A stretch of 64,000 bases of DNA from Ponticaulis sp. (GCA_002692725.1 NZLU01000039.1:186001-250000), one strand, 5' to 3'; counted from the stretch's first letter, positions 1 to 8,342 are shown. Numbers and translations are program-made. Notes: generated by a model not told the origin, from the letters alone.

Positions 1-287
1 GCGGTTCGTCTGAGGCTGCAGGGCAGATCATGGCGATTTCCCAGAACCAGGCCTTGTTCTCCCTTCTGGGGACGCAATATGGCGGCGATGGTCGGACGAC
101 TTTTGCGCTGCCAGATCTGCGAAAAGCGGTTCCCATCGGTGCGGGTGCTATCTTTAACGGACCGTCCGTGACTCAGGGGGAAGAAGGCAAACTGGCAGAG
201 ACCACAGCCGACGACACACCGAGTGTCGGAACGGTTGCGCTGAAATACTGTATTGTCACAGAGGGCGTGTTTCCGTCGCGGAATTAA
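1..287 (+). CDS. Phage tail collar domain protein (MdpB-like), 5' truncated by window edge
   Basis: The reading frame is already open at base 3, so the ATG at 30 is internal and the true start lies outside the window. The visible residues match the C-terminal part of a tail collar domain: a QNQALFSLLGTQYGGDG core, the TTFALPDLR motif, and the ending CIVTEGVFPSRN that is typical of this family. These proteins belong to the phage tail fibre/collar fold and also occur as chromosomal 'microcystin-dependent protein' homologues without a prophage. Nothing else phage-like follows on the right, so a stand-alone chromosomal copy is as likely as a prophage end. The stop lies 2 bp from the stop of the convergent adenosyltransferase gene. 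Confidence 0.8.
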   Translation, partial: GSSEAAGQIMAISQNQALFSLLGTQYGGDGRTTFALPDLRKAVPIGAGAIFNGPSVTQGEEGKLAETTADDTPSVGTVALKYCIVTEGVFPSRN

Positions 288-288
288 T

Positions 289-867
289 TCAGCGGTTCGC
301 GCCGGGCACCCATTTGACGTCGCGCTTACCATTCTCATTGGCGCGACGGGCGGCCACGAAGAGCCAGTCTGAGAGCCGATTGATATAGGCCATGGCCTCA
401 TCTGAGATAACTTCATCGTCTGACTGATAGGCCTCGGCGACATGGCGTTCCGCCCGTCGTGCGGTTGATCGCGCCATGTGTAAATGGGCCGCCAGCGCTG
501 ACCCGCCCGGCAGGACAAAGCTGTCCAACGGTGCGATATCGGCATTCATCTCGTCAATTTCGCGCTCAAGCCGTTCGACCTGCCCAAGGGTGACGCGCAA
601 TGGCTCCCAGCCGAGATCCTTGCCGCGATCGGGTGTGGCAAGGTCGGCGCCGAGGTCAAACAGATCATTCTGAATGCGGGTGAGGGCGGTTTTGATCCAG
701 GCATCAAATCCGGTTTCGCGAACGGCGAGACCGAGCACAGAGTTTGTCTCATCGACGGCACCATAAGCGGCAACGCGCGGGCACCATTTGTCGACCGGTT
801 CACCTGTCGCCAGTCGTGTTTGCCCCTTATCGCCGGTTTTGGTGTAGATTTTGTCGAGTTTGACCAT
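289..867 (-). CDS. ATP:cob(I)alamin adenosyltransferase, PduO/MMAB type
   Basis: 192 aa, the usual length of the PduO-type family. It transfers the adenosyl group of ATP to cob(I)alamin to make adenosylcobalamin in the cytoplasm. Supporting motifs are the N-terminal YTKTGDKGQT ATP-binding segment, YGAVDETNSVLG, the FVLPGG.. segment and ARSTARRAER, with the C-terminal NRLSDWLFVAAR helix. An AAGGAG sequence lies about 11 nt before the ATG. Adenosylcobalamin would serve methylmalonyl-CoA and ethylmalonyl-CoA mutases; the latter fits the methylsuccinyl-CoA dehydrogenase gene found 5.6 kb away, although the mutase is not in the window. The gene converges on the tail-collar gene. Confidence 0.93.
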   Translation of the reverse strand: MVKLDKIYTKTGDKGQTRLATGEPVDKWCPRVAAYGAVDETNSVLGLAVRETGFDAWIKTALTRIQNDLFDLGADLATPDRGKDLGWEPLRVTLGQVERLEREIDEMNADIAPLDSFVLPGGSALAAHLHMARSTARRAERHVAEAYQSDDEVISDEAMAYINRLSDWLFVAARRANENGKRDVKWVPGANR

Positions 868-1414
868 TTCGAAGATGCTCCTTGCGATGTCTCGCTTTCA
901 GCTCGACGCAAGTGCGCCTGCGCGGTGCTTGTGTGGTGCGCAGAATTACGAGCGCAGCGAAGGCGCAGAATGCGCGAACTTGAGAACACAGCATTCGAGC
1001 AAACTCAAGAGCTGTGCCTGCGCCTTGCTTGTGAGGGCAATGAACTACGAGCGCAGCGACGGCGCAAGGCGTCCGAGCGGAAAGCGAGGAATCCGCCTGA
1101 GCATATCCCAAAACTGCGCCTGCGCGGTGCTTGTGTGGTGCGCAGAATTACGAGCGCAGCGAAGGCGCAGAATGCGCGAACTTGAGAGCACAGCATTCGA
1201 GCAAACTCAAGAGCTGTGCCTGCGCGTTGCTTGTGAGGGCAATGAACTACGAGCGCAGCGAAGGCGCAAGGCGTCCGAGCGGAAAGCGAGGAAACCGCCC
1301 GAGCATATCCCAAAACTGCGCCTGCGCGGTGCTTGTGTGGTGCTCTACACGACCAAGGGTCGGGCGCAGGCGAGTTGAGCGTATGCGAAACGGCTGAGCC
1401 GAGCAAAAGTAAAC
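868..1414. other. 547-bp non-coding stretch dominated by a tandem repeat
   Basis: Between the start of the adenosyltransferase gene and the end of the HIG1-type gene. Most of it is filled by the 202-bp tandem repeat described separately. Several long open frames exist on both strands, but they are by-products of the repeat, which lacks stops in more than one frame; none has a family match or a convincing ribosome binding site. The adenosyltransferase promoter must lie inside or beyond this repeat. Confidence 0.75.
914..1352. repeat. 202-bp direct tandem repeat, two full copies plus a partial third
   Basis: Copies begin at 914, 1116 and 1318, all with the string GCGCCTGCGCGGTGCTTG, giving an exact 202-bp period twice. 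The third copy breaks off near 1352. Each unit is itself made of two diverged halves of about 101 bp (second halves start near 1014 and 1218): both halves hold CTACGAGCGCAGCGA or TTACGAGCGCAGCGA followed by GGCGCA. The first two full copies differ at only a few bases, which points to recent duplication or gene conversion. Confidence 0.9.
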
Positions 1415-1621
1415 TTAAAAACTGATCGCGCCGGATACAAAACCAACAGCCACCAGAATGATGATGGCGACGAATTGAATAATCACCCGGAGGCGCATCA
1501 GCTTGTTCGATTTGGAGGCCTGATCCGGATCAGTGTTGATCAGATTGATGATCCCCATGGCCAGAATGACCAAAAGGGCACCCATGGCGCAGTACAGTGC
1601 AATTGTGAGGGTCTGTTCCAT
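1415..1621 (-). CDS. HIG1-domain twin-transmembrane protein
   Basis: 68 aa with two hydrophobic segments (about residues 6-27 and 45-66) separated by a short polar loop NTDPDQASKSNKLMRLRV, the layout of hypoxia-induced HIG1-type small inner-membrane proteins common in alphaproteobacteria. Mitochondrial relatives assist cytochrome oxidase assembly; the bacterial role is not settled. A GGAG sequence sits 7 nt before the ATG. The gene is single, separated by the repeat block from the adenosyltransferase and divergent from the TIR gene. Confidence 0.8.
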   Translation of the reverse strand: MEQTLTIALYCAMGALLVILAMGIINLINTDPDQASKSNKLMRLRVIIQFVAIIILVAVGFVSGAISF

Positions 1622-1796
1622 GCTCGCTCCGTCTGTGTTGATGCTGATATGGACCGAAACGGATTGAATTCACAGGGGGTGCGACGAAGAAAGCCAGATG
1701 CCGAAGTTTCATGGCTTGGGTGCCCTGCCATACTGACAAATGCACAAATGTCTGGTTTGATATGCTGATTGGGTTGGAAATCGGGACGCAGGCAAG

Positions 1797-3134
1797 ATGG
1801 CAGACATTTTTGTCAGTTATAAACGGCAGGATGAAGAGCAAAAAGGGCGGGTCACGCCCATCGTGCAGGCCTTGGAAGCCGAAGGGTTTGACGTCTTTTA
1901 CGATGTCTCTGTGCCGCCCGGTTCGACCTGGGAACAGGTGATTCAATCCAAAATCGACCAGTCGAAATGCGTTCTGGTTCTGTGGTCTGAAGCAAGCGTT
2001 GCGTCAGACTGGGTGAAGGAAGAAGCCGAAATCGCCAAAGAGGGCGACAAGATCATTCCAGTCTTTCTGGATCCGGTGCGGGCACCTTTTGGCTTCAGCC
2101 GGATTGAAGGCGCCAATCTGGTCGGCTGGGATGGTGATCTCGAGAATGTGGAGTGGACGAATCTCGTCGCTGCCGTGAAGGCCATGATCGGTCAGCCCAG
2201 CAAGCCGAAGAAAGAGGCGGTGTCCAAAGTGGCCATGCCCATAACCACGACATCAAAACCCTCGACGCCAAAAGGAAATTCCGGTTCAGGCGGCGCCGGG
2301 AAAGTCGCGATTGCGGCGCTTGTCCTGGCCATTATTGGCGCAGGTAGTTTTTTCGTCTTTCAAGCCATGCAGGAGCCACAGCGGACCAAGCCGGAGCGGG
2401 ACGCGATTGCCGAAGCGGAAGAGGTGAGGGAATCCACAAACGAGGATTACCGCGCCCAGGCGAAAGAAATGTTTTCGAGCGCGCTCGATCAGAACTCCAT
2501 TGAAGGGTTTGAGGCGTTTATCAGAAGATTTCCGGACAGCGAGTATGTGGAGGAAGCCAAAGCCCTGATCGAGCGATTAAAGCTGGCTGCGGCCGCGGAA
2601 ACGCCCACGCCGACGCCCCAGACCCCTGGTGTGATTTCAGACGCCGTGGCGGCCCGACTTCAGGCGCGCCTCAGAGAAGATTGTATCGGTATTGCGGGTC
2701 CTGTTGAGGTGCAGGCGCTGCCAAATAATGGCGGCTATCGCCTCGTCGACACGGGCCGAAATACTGTTCTGATCTCGTCATCGGGCACGGCCGCGCGGGC
2801 AGAAATGTATCAGGCCCGCAATTTGGTGAATGGCTATGAGCTTAAATATCAGTGTTTTGTGGGTCGTCCGAACGCGCCTTTGTCGTATTGGAAGAGCAAT
2901 AGCGGGCTGCCATCCGGGCGGGCGCGAGGAGAAGATTGCTTGTCGATAGAGCCCACCAAACTCGACGTAAGAGAGCGTGGCGGCATGTTTTATCTCTATT
3001 CAGACGCCTCGTCGCTTGTTCGATTTGATAATGCAGAAGACGCGAAACAGGCGATGGATGTCCTTACGGCCTATCGGGCCAGCCAGATTTGTTATGTCGG
3101 TCGGCCCGACCCGAGCATGATGTATCTGAAGTAA
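1797..3134 (+). CDS. TIR-domain membrane protein with duplicated C-terminal Cys domain
   Basis: 445 aa. Residues 1-130 form a TIR domain: DIFVSYKRQD at the N-terminus, a FYD box near 34-36, and SDWVKEE in which Glu76, four residues after Trp72, occupies the place of the catalytic Glu of TIR NADases. A single membrane helix follows at about 170-191, then an acidic, probably helical, segment (about 215-270), a Pro/Thr linker, and two tandem copies of a domain of about 70 aa. Each copy starts with EDC and ends with a Cys-aromatic-VGRP motif and a Tyr-x-Lys end. If the TM is inserted N-in, the TIR is cytoplasmic and the repeats are periplasmic, as in a receptor. NADase activity is inferred, not seen. 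The sulfotransferase gene starts 21 bp downstream. Confidence 0.82.
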   Translation: MADIFVSYKRQDEEQKGRVTPIVQALEAEGFDVFYDVSVPPGSTWEQVIQSKIDQSKCVLVLWSEASVASDWVKEEAEIAKEGDKIIPVFLDPVRAPFGFSRIEGANLVGWDGDLENVEWTNLVAAVKAMIGQPSKPKKEAVSKVAMPITTTSKPSTPKGNSGSGGAGKVAIAALVLAIIGAGSFFVFQAMQEPQRTKPERDAIAEAEEVRESTNEDYRAQAKEMFSSALDQNSIEGFEAFIRRFPDSEYVEEAKALIERLKLAAAAETPTPTPQTPGVISDAVAARLQARLREDCIGIAGPVEVQALPNNGGYRLVDTGRNTVLISSSGTAARAEMYQARNLVNGYELKYQCFVGRPNAPLSYWKSNSGLPSGRARGEDCLSIEPTKLDVRERGGMFYLYSDASSLVRFDNAEDAKQAMDVLTAYRASQICYVGRPDPSMMYLK

Positions 3135-3155
3135 CGGGACGAGATCCAAAGCTGT

Positions 3156-3863
3156 ATGTTACTCTCCTGGAAGTACAAATTCCTGTTCATTCACGTGGCG
3201 AAAACAGGCGGCACAGCGCTGACCGAGGCGCTGGCGCCATTTGCACGTCGGGAAGATCAGATTGCCCATATTGGTGGGCGGATTCCGCTGGTGAACCGCA
3301 TGCTTGAGCTCTGGTCCGGTGATCAGAACATGATTGAGAAAGTGACCGGTTTCGACGCCCATGTCAGGTATCACGAGCTGACCCATCGATTTGGTGAAGA
3401 CCGGTTTGCAGACCTTTTTAAATTTGCATTTGTGCGCAATCCGTTTTCCCGAACCTATAGTCTCTATTCCCACATTACGCGCTCACCCGAACATCGCTGG
3501 TTTGAGCTGGTAAAGCAGAAGCGCTTTGAGGAGATGCTGCCTCTGATGATTGAAGAGGACTGGATCACGCAAGCGCCCTTCTTTTGCGCATGGGAGAGCC
3601 TTGAGTCCGGCATGGATTTCATTGGTGCGTTTGAACGCATGGATGCGGATGTCGACCTGATCGTGGACCGGCTGGGACTGGAGAAAAAAATCAGGTTGAA
3701 GCGGCGGAATGTTGACCCCAAGCCCATGCCTGAACTGCGGGCTCAATACGGCGATCAGCTGGACATGTTTCTGGACGCGACGCGGGCCGAGTTTGAGCTG
3801 TTTGGCTATTCAACTGATGTCGACCGGGCGCACGAGCCGCCTAATGGTGTGGGTCTGCGTTGA
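3156..3863 (+). CDS. Sulfotransferase family 2 protein
   Basis: 235 aa. The N-terminal FIHVAKTGGTAL segment matches the 5'-phosphosulfate-binding loop of carbohydrate sulfotransferases and FAFVRNPFSRTYSLY matches the 3'-phosphate-binding motif, both for the donor PAPS. Family members transfer sulfate to surface glycans or small molecules; the acceptor cannot be told. It lies 21 bp after the TIR gene on the same strand and may be co-transcribed with it. The last 23 bp overlap the 3' end of the convergent zinc-ribbon gene. Confidence 0.85.
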   Translation: MLLSWKYKFLFIHVAKTGGTALTEALAPFARREDQIAHIGGRIPLVNRMLELWSGDQNMIEKVTGFDAHVRYHELTHRFGEDRFADLFKFAFVRNPFSRTYSLYSHITRSPEHRWFELVKQKRFEEMLPLMIEEDWITQAPFFCAWESLESGMDFIGAFERMDADVDLIVDRLGLEKKIRLKRRNVDPKPMPELRAQYGDQLDMFLDATRAEFELFGYSTDVDRAHEPPNGVGLR

Positions 3864-4065
3864 TCTTGTGGCATTTGCCGCATTTTACAACAAGGCCATG
3901 CGCATCATGGTGTGAAACGTTGACGAACAGCTTGGTTTTGCAGGCACCGCAGCGATAGGTTTCGTTGCCCTCGCCGGTTTTGACCGGTGTACCTGCGGTG
4001 TGTTCAAGAATGGAGCTGGCCGCGACGGCGTCAGCGGGAACGATTTTCATATCAAACTGCGGCAT
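3841..4065 (-). CDS. Small zinc-ribbon protein
   Basis: 74 aa. Two CxxC pairs (CGAC near residue 39-42 and CGKC near 63-66) with a short beta-hairpin-like spacing suggest a single zinc ribbon; the C-terminus is His-rich. No named family was recognised. Its 3' end overlaps the sulfotransferase gene by 23 bp. A role cannot be assigned. Confidence 0.6.
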   Translation of the reverse strand: MPQFDMKIVPADAVAASSILEHTAGTPVKTGEGNETYRCGACKTKLFVNVSHHDAHGLVVKCGKCHKINADPHH

Positions 4066-4136
4066 GCGTGAACTTTCTGACCATAGGGTTTGGTGATCAG
4101 TTTCCCTTAGTCGCGGGAAAGGTCAATGGAATTGAG

Positions 4137-4784
4137 CTAGTCGCCTGTGTTGCCGGCCTCGGTGAAGGCGATTGCGGCGAGTGTTTCGAACGACCGGGCT
4201 TCGGCGGCCTGGGGCACGACTTCAAAATAATGGCTTTCGTCACAGTCCCAGTCGGCTGCGTAGGTCTCGATGATGTCAGCTGCGCCCGCATCCACGCCGC
4301 GCTTCTTGCCGAATTCAATGCGGGAGATGAGGCAGGCAATTGCGTCAGTCTCTGGTTTCAGCGCGACGGAATAGTAGGAGAACACGCTGTCTGTGCTTCC
4401 GGGAGGGGCTTGTTCACCATAGCCGACCACGACGCCAATCGGTTCGTCACCCGCGAGGATCCAGTCCAGTCCTTGTGAAGGTTTGCCATACGGGCCGAAG
4501 CCACCAAAGGGGAGCGTGCCCGAGTCGGTGCCATCCGGCGCTTTGAAGGCGAGAGAGGTGGAGTTCGCATATTCGTGCAGCACTGCCGTCCAGCCGCCCG
4601 GGCCGGTACAGTCTGAAATGACATGCAGACTTGCAGACGGGGCACCATAATCGCCTGAGACAAGCGCGCAGCTGTCTTCGTCAAGTGTGGTGCGCTCCTG
4701 AGTGATTTCTGAAGGAGGCGTGGCGCTCGCCGGATATGCGACCAGACTGCTTGCAGCGAAAACAAACGCAAATCGTCTCAACAT
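4137..4784 (-). CDS. Secreted hypothetical protein
   Basis: 215 aa with a clear signal peptide (MLRRFAFVFAASSLVAYPASA, cleavage after about residue 21) and an AAGGGAAG ribosome binding site. The mature part contains four cysteines that could form disulfides and is otherwise Gly/Ser/Asp-rich without motifs known to me. Its stop lies some 70 bp before the end of the zinc-ribbon gene's start on the same strand. Function unknown; a periplasmic or secreted location is the only safe inference. Confidence 0.65.
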   Translation of the reverse strand: MLRRFAFVFAASSLVAYPASATPPSEITQERTTLDEDSCALVSGDYGAPSASLHVISDCTGPGGWTAVLHEYANSTSLAFKAPDGTDSGTLPFGGFGPYGKPSQGLDWILAGDEPIGVVVGYGEQAPPGSTDSVFSYYSVALKPETDAIACLISRIEFGKKRGVDAGAADIIETYAADWDCDESHYFEVVPQAAEARSFETLAAIAFTEAGNTGD

Positions 4785-4881
4785 GGTGAACTTCCCTTCA
4801 GCCTTAGATCCAAGCTAGTCGGCAAAGCGAGGCGATAACAAGGCAAAAAGACAGCGTTTACAGATCTTTTGCAGAGCTGCG

Positions 4882-5226
4882 TTATTCGCGAGGCTCGCCG
4901 GTTTTCTTTTTCTTCGGCTTTGGCGATGGCAGGGCGGCCGTGGTGATGCGCAGGAGTTCCGAGACCCATTCGGCATCTTCAAGCTGGTCGCCATTAATGC
5001 GGAACTGATCCTTCGCGCCGGGATAAGGCGGGCCCATCTCCTGATCCGGTGTATAGGCGTGGCCTTGTTTGGTCGGCTTGATGAAAAGCTCATTATCGCA
5101 GATGGAGGCGACGAATTTACCATCGCAATAGACGCCATATTCACCGAACATTTTACGCGCAGAGACCTCGCCTGCGCCTGCGAGTTGTTCGAGAATATAG
5201 TCCACTGTTTCCTGAGAAGAGGCCAT
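4882..5226 (-). CDS. TfoX/Sxy N-terminal domain protein
   Basis: 114 aa. It has the TfoX N-terminal domain hallmarks: SARKMFGEYGVYCDGKFVASICDNELFIK and the later acidic segment ending WVSELLRI. Only the N-terminal domain is present, followed by a lysine-rich tail (PKPKKKKTGE). In gammaproteobacteria Sxy/TfoX turns on competence genes with CRP, but stand-alone N-terminal domain proteins are widespread and their role is unknown. The start codon region overlaps an upstream alternative start of the cytochrome gene on the other strand. Confidence 0.87.
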   Translation of the reverse strand: MASSQETVDYILEQLAGAGEVSARKMFGEYGVYCDGKFVASICDNELFIKPTKQGHAYTPDQEMGPPYPGAKDQFRINGDQLEDAEWVSELLRITTAALPSPKPKKKKTGEPRE

Positions 5227-5317
5227 GTCGCGGGTCCGGTCGATTGTGTGCCGTCAGCTTGACAGCCTGATGAGATATAGGAACTTGCCAGAGAGTCACT
5301 TCATCGAAAGGCCTGGC

Positions 5318-6421
5318 ATGTTCCGTTTCGTACAAACCATTGCGACCTGCACAATTCTGGCAGCAATCAGCGGAGGCGTGAGTGGGCTGGCGCAAGCGCA
5401 AACGCCTGCCGGGCCTGAGGCTGCCAGCCAGCCACCGAGCACGCCAGAGGCTCAGTATCAGCAATATTGTGCGCTCTGTCATGGTGAAGACAGGGCCGGA
5501 TATGCCAATGATGATGCGCCGTCTCTGAACACAAAATCCATGTTCGCGCTGTCTGTCCTGCCGCTCTACAACGCTGCCTATTATGGCCGACCCGGCACCA
5601 CGATGGGGCCCTATGGAGAGGATATGGGCGGACCGCTCAGCTCAGATGATCTCTACCAGATGATGATGTGGCTTTCGAGAGAAGCGGGTGTGCCGCCCGG
5701 GCGTCCACCGGCCAATGCGCTGGACCCTGTGGTCGGCGATCTGGCTGAGGGCGAAGCGCTATATCAGGAAAACTGCGCCATGTGTCATGGCTCGGAAGGG
5801 GAGGGCCATGGGCCTGAGGCTCCGGGGACGGCGCTGGGGAACCCGACCATGCTGGCCACCTCACCAGATCTGTTTCTGAAGATCGCCATTACCGAAGGCC
5901 GTGAGGGCACGCAGATGCCGGCCTTCAAGAACATGCTGACGGAGGAGGACATCAACTCCATCACGGCGTTTCTGCGGTCGCGCGCCTCGGGATGGGATGT
6001 TGAAATGGCGAGTTATGACGCGCCGCCATCGCTCGAGAATATCGTGCTCAACCCGGAAGGTGAAGCGCCGGAGTTTGAGCTGGATCGCGGGCGGTATATT
6101 TCGTCAGAGCAATTGAATCGCGCGTTGTCGGAAGGCCGGAAAATGGTTCTGATCGATACGCGCGTTCCGTATTTCTGGGCGATGGCGCATATTAAAGGCT
6201 CGCTGCCCGTGCCGTATTATTCGGAGCGAAGTGAGTTTCTCAGCAATATTCCAAATGATGGCACCTGGGTCGTCGCCTATTGCGAATGTCCGCGCGCGGC
6301 GGCGGATGCGACGGTCAGCAAGTTGCGAGAGCTTGGTTACGAGAACACGGCCGTACTTTATGAGGGCTATGCGGGTTGGACCGCGAAGGGCTTTCCGATC
6401 TCCGTGGGTAAGGTGGAGTAG
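5318..6421 (+). CDS. Dihaem cytochrome c fused to a rhodanese domain
   Basis: 367 aa from the ATG at 5318, preferred over the in-frame ATG at 5225 because it has an AAAGG ribosome site 6 nt upstream and is followed directly by a signal peptide ending near LAQAQ. Two cytochrome c domains follow, with haem motifs CALCH and CAMCH and Met-containing later segments (MPAFKNM). Residues about 255-365 form a rhodanese domain with the RVPYFWAMAHIKGS entry and a YCECPR active-site loop whose Cys is the expected persulfide carrier. The protein is periplasmic. The fusion suggests coupling of electron transfer to sulfane-sulfur chemistry, which is inference. It is a single gene flanked by divergent/convergent neighbours. 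Confidence 0.9.
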   Translation: MFRFVQTIATCTILAAISGGVSGLAQAQTPAGPEAASQPPSTPEAQYQQYCALCHGEDRAGYANDDAPSLNTKSMFALSVLPLYNAAYYGRPGTTMGPYGEDMGGPLSSDDLYQMMMWLSREAGVPPGRPPANALDPVVGDLAEGEALYQENCAMCHGSEGEGHGPEAPGTALGNPTMLATSPDLFLKIAITEGREGTQMPAFKNMLTEEDINSITAFLRSRASGWDVEMASYDAPPSLENIVLNPEGEAPEFELDRGRYISSEQLNRALSEGRKMVLIDTRVPYFWAMAHIKGSLPVPYYSERSEFLSNIPNDGTWVVAYCECPRAAADATVSKLRELGYENTAVLYEGYAGWTAKGFPISVGKVE

Positions 6422-6447
6422 GGGCTGGCGAGCAGCCCCCTTCTTAA

Positions 6448-8145
6448 TTAGTTCGCCGTGTCGAGCACCCGGCGGGCGATGACCATGGCCTGTACCTCAC
6501 CTGCGCCCTCAAAGATGTTGAGAATGCGGGCGTCAGCCAGCACGCGTGAAATCGGATATTCCATCGCAAAACCATTGCCGCCATGGATCTGCAAGGCATT
6601 GTCGGCGGCTGCCCAGGCGACGCGTGCGCCAAGGAGCTTCGCCATACCCGCTTCGAGGTCACAGCGCTTGCCGGAGTCTTTCTGGCGGGCGGAGAAATAG
6701 GTCAGCTGACGCACGCCGATCAGTTCAGCCGCCATCATGACCAGCTTGTTCGAAACGCGCGGGAATTCATAGATCGGACGACCAAACTGTACCCGGTCGA
6801 GCGCATAGCGCAGGCCGAGTTCCAGCGCGCATTGCGCCACACCAATGGCGCGGGCGGCAGTCTGGATGCGAGCGCCTTCGAAAGTGGCCATAAGGTGTTT
6901 GAATCCCATGCCTTCGACTTCGCCGAGGAGGTTTTTGGCCGGGACTTCGAACGCGTCAAAGCCGATTTCATATTCCTTCATGCCGCGATACCCGAGCACT
7001 TCGATCTCGCCACCGGTCATGCCGTCGGCCGGGAATGGATTGGCATCATCGCCGCGCGGCTTTTCGCAGAGGAACATGGAAAGGCCGGAGAAATTGTTCG
7101 TGGCCGGGTCTGTCCGTGTCAGGACTGTCATCAGATCGGCGCGGACCGGATGGGTGATCCAGGTCTTGTTACCGGTGATCTTATAGGTGTCGCCATCTTT
7201 GACGGCGCGGGTTTTGAGCGAGCCGAGATCGGAGCCTGTGTTCGGCTCGGTGAAAACGGCTGTTGGCAGGATTTCGCCAGACGCAATGGCCGGAAGGTAT
7301 TTCTCTTTCTGCTCATCGGTGCCGCCAATGAGGATCAGCTCGCCTGCGATTTCAGAGCGAGTGCCGAGCGAACCTGTGCCGATATAAGCGCGGGAAAGTT
7401 CTTCCGAGACCACGCACATGGAGGTTTTGCCCATGCCAAGACCGCCATACTCCTCGGGGATGGTGAGGCCGAACACGCCCATTTCAGACATCTCATTCAC
7501 GACATCCATCGGGATATAGTCGTTTTTGAGGTGCCATTCATGCGCATGCGGAACGATACGGTCGTCAGAATAGCGACGGAACTGATCGCGGATCATGTCG
7601 AGGGTTTCATCCAGCCCGGTATTCTCGACCGTGGCACGGCCAAGCGCATCGGGTAGATGTTTGGCGGCCGCAGCCATAACCGCAGGCGTTTTGCCTTCTG
7701 CGAGGAAGCGCTGAACCGAAGGCGCAGACTGGAGCGTATTGGCCGCGTCCGTGACTTCGAGGTCTGAGGCGCGGATGACTTCGCCCTGGTTCATCGGAAT
7801 GCCGCCAATCAGCTGGGCGCAGTATTCCGAGAACAGGATCTGAGAGAGAAGCGCTTCGATCTCGCCGAACTTGCCCTCATCGGACAGACGCCGCGCCCAG
7901 TGCTCAACCTCGCGGAGAGTTTCGCCATAAGTGGCGATCCAGCCAAAGCCGTGGGCGGCGTGTTGTTCGAGGTCCATCTTGGTCCGGTCGACCTTCTCCC
8001 CGGTGGAGACCCGGGAGTAGAGCGCTGATTTCGCATCTGCAACATACTTATCGACGGCTGTGACGGCGTCGGCCATGCATGAAAGAAGCTCTGGCATAAC
8101 TATACTGTTCGTGGCCATATTGGCCTCTGTGGCGGGCAGATTCAT
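6448..8145 (-). CDS. mcd: (2S)-methylsuccinyl-CoA dehydrogenase (acyl-CoA dehydrogenase family)
   Basis: 565 aa from the ATG at 8145, which has an AGGAG site 7 nt upstream; an in-frame upstream start at 8208 lacks one. The C-terminal 380 residues are a flavin acyl-CoA dehydrogenase (TEPNTGSDLGSLKTRA, GNKTWITH, the EGARIQTAARAIG and QIHGGNGFAMEYP segments). The N-terminal extension of about 170 residues, including HAAHGFGWIATYGETLRE and GGIPMNQGEVIR, is what separates methylsuccinyl-CoA dehydrogenase from ordinary short-chain enzymes. It oxidises (2S)-methylsuccinyl-CoA to mesaconyl-CoA in the ethylmalonyl-CoA route of acetate assimilation. No other gene of that route is in the window. Confidence 0.85.
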   Translation of the reverse strand: MNLPATEANMATNSIVMPELLSCMADAVTAVDKYVADAKSALYSRVSTGEKVDRTKMDLEQHAAHGFGWIATYGETLREVEHWARRLSDEGKFGEIEALLSQILFSEYCAQLIGGIPMNQGEVIRASDLEVTDAANTLQSAPSVQRFLAEGKTPAVMAAAAKHLPDALGRATVENTGLDETLDMIRDQFRRYSDDRIVPHAHEWHLKNDYIPMDVVNEMSEMGVFGLTIPEEYGGLGMGKTSMCVVSEELSRAYIGTGSLGTRSEIAGELILIGGTDEQKEKYLPAIASGEILPTAVFTEPNTGSDLGSLKTRAVKDGDTYKITGNKTWITHPVRADLMTVLTRTDPATNNFSGLSMFLCEKPRGDDANPFPADGMTGGEIEVLGYRGMKEYEIGFDAFEVPAKNLLGEVEGMGFKHLMATFEGARIQTAARAIGVAQCALELGLRYALDRVQFGRPIYEFPRVSNKLVMMAAELIGVRQLTYFSARQKDSGKRCDLEAGMAKLLGARVAWAAADNALQIHGGNGFAMEYPISRVLADARILNIFEGAGEVQAMVIARRVLDTAN

Positions 8146-8342
8146 TCTCGCTCTCCTGTCATCCCCGTGACGTGTTTGCGCAGCGGCATATTTATGTCTG
8201 TGCTGCAATGCAATGAAACACTCGTTTTAGATCGGTCCGGGCAAAACTCAAGCACTCAGAGGTGACGCTTTCGTCGCACGTGCCGAAATGAAGTCGGAAC
8301 GAAACGGGCTTAGCCACGTAGGTTCAGGGAATGGAGCCCTGA

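Noticed and set aside
1-300. Prophage at the left edge
   Set aside because: Only one tail-collar protein is visible and chromosomal stand-alone copies are common.
914-1352. CRISPR-like array
   Set aside because: The unit is 202 bp without unique spacers; it is a plain tandem duplication.
820-1406. Several 88-175-aa frames on both strands over the tandem repeat
   Set aside because: They come from a repeat without stops in more than one frame; the peptides repeat with the DNA and have no ribosome sites or family features.
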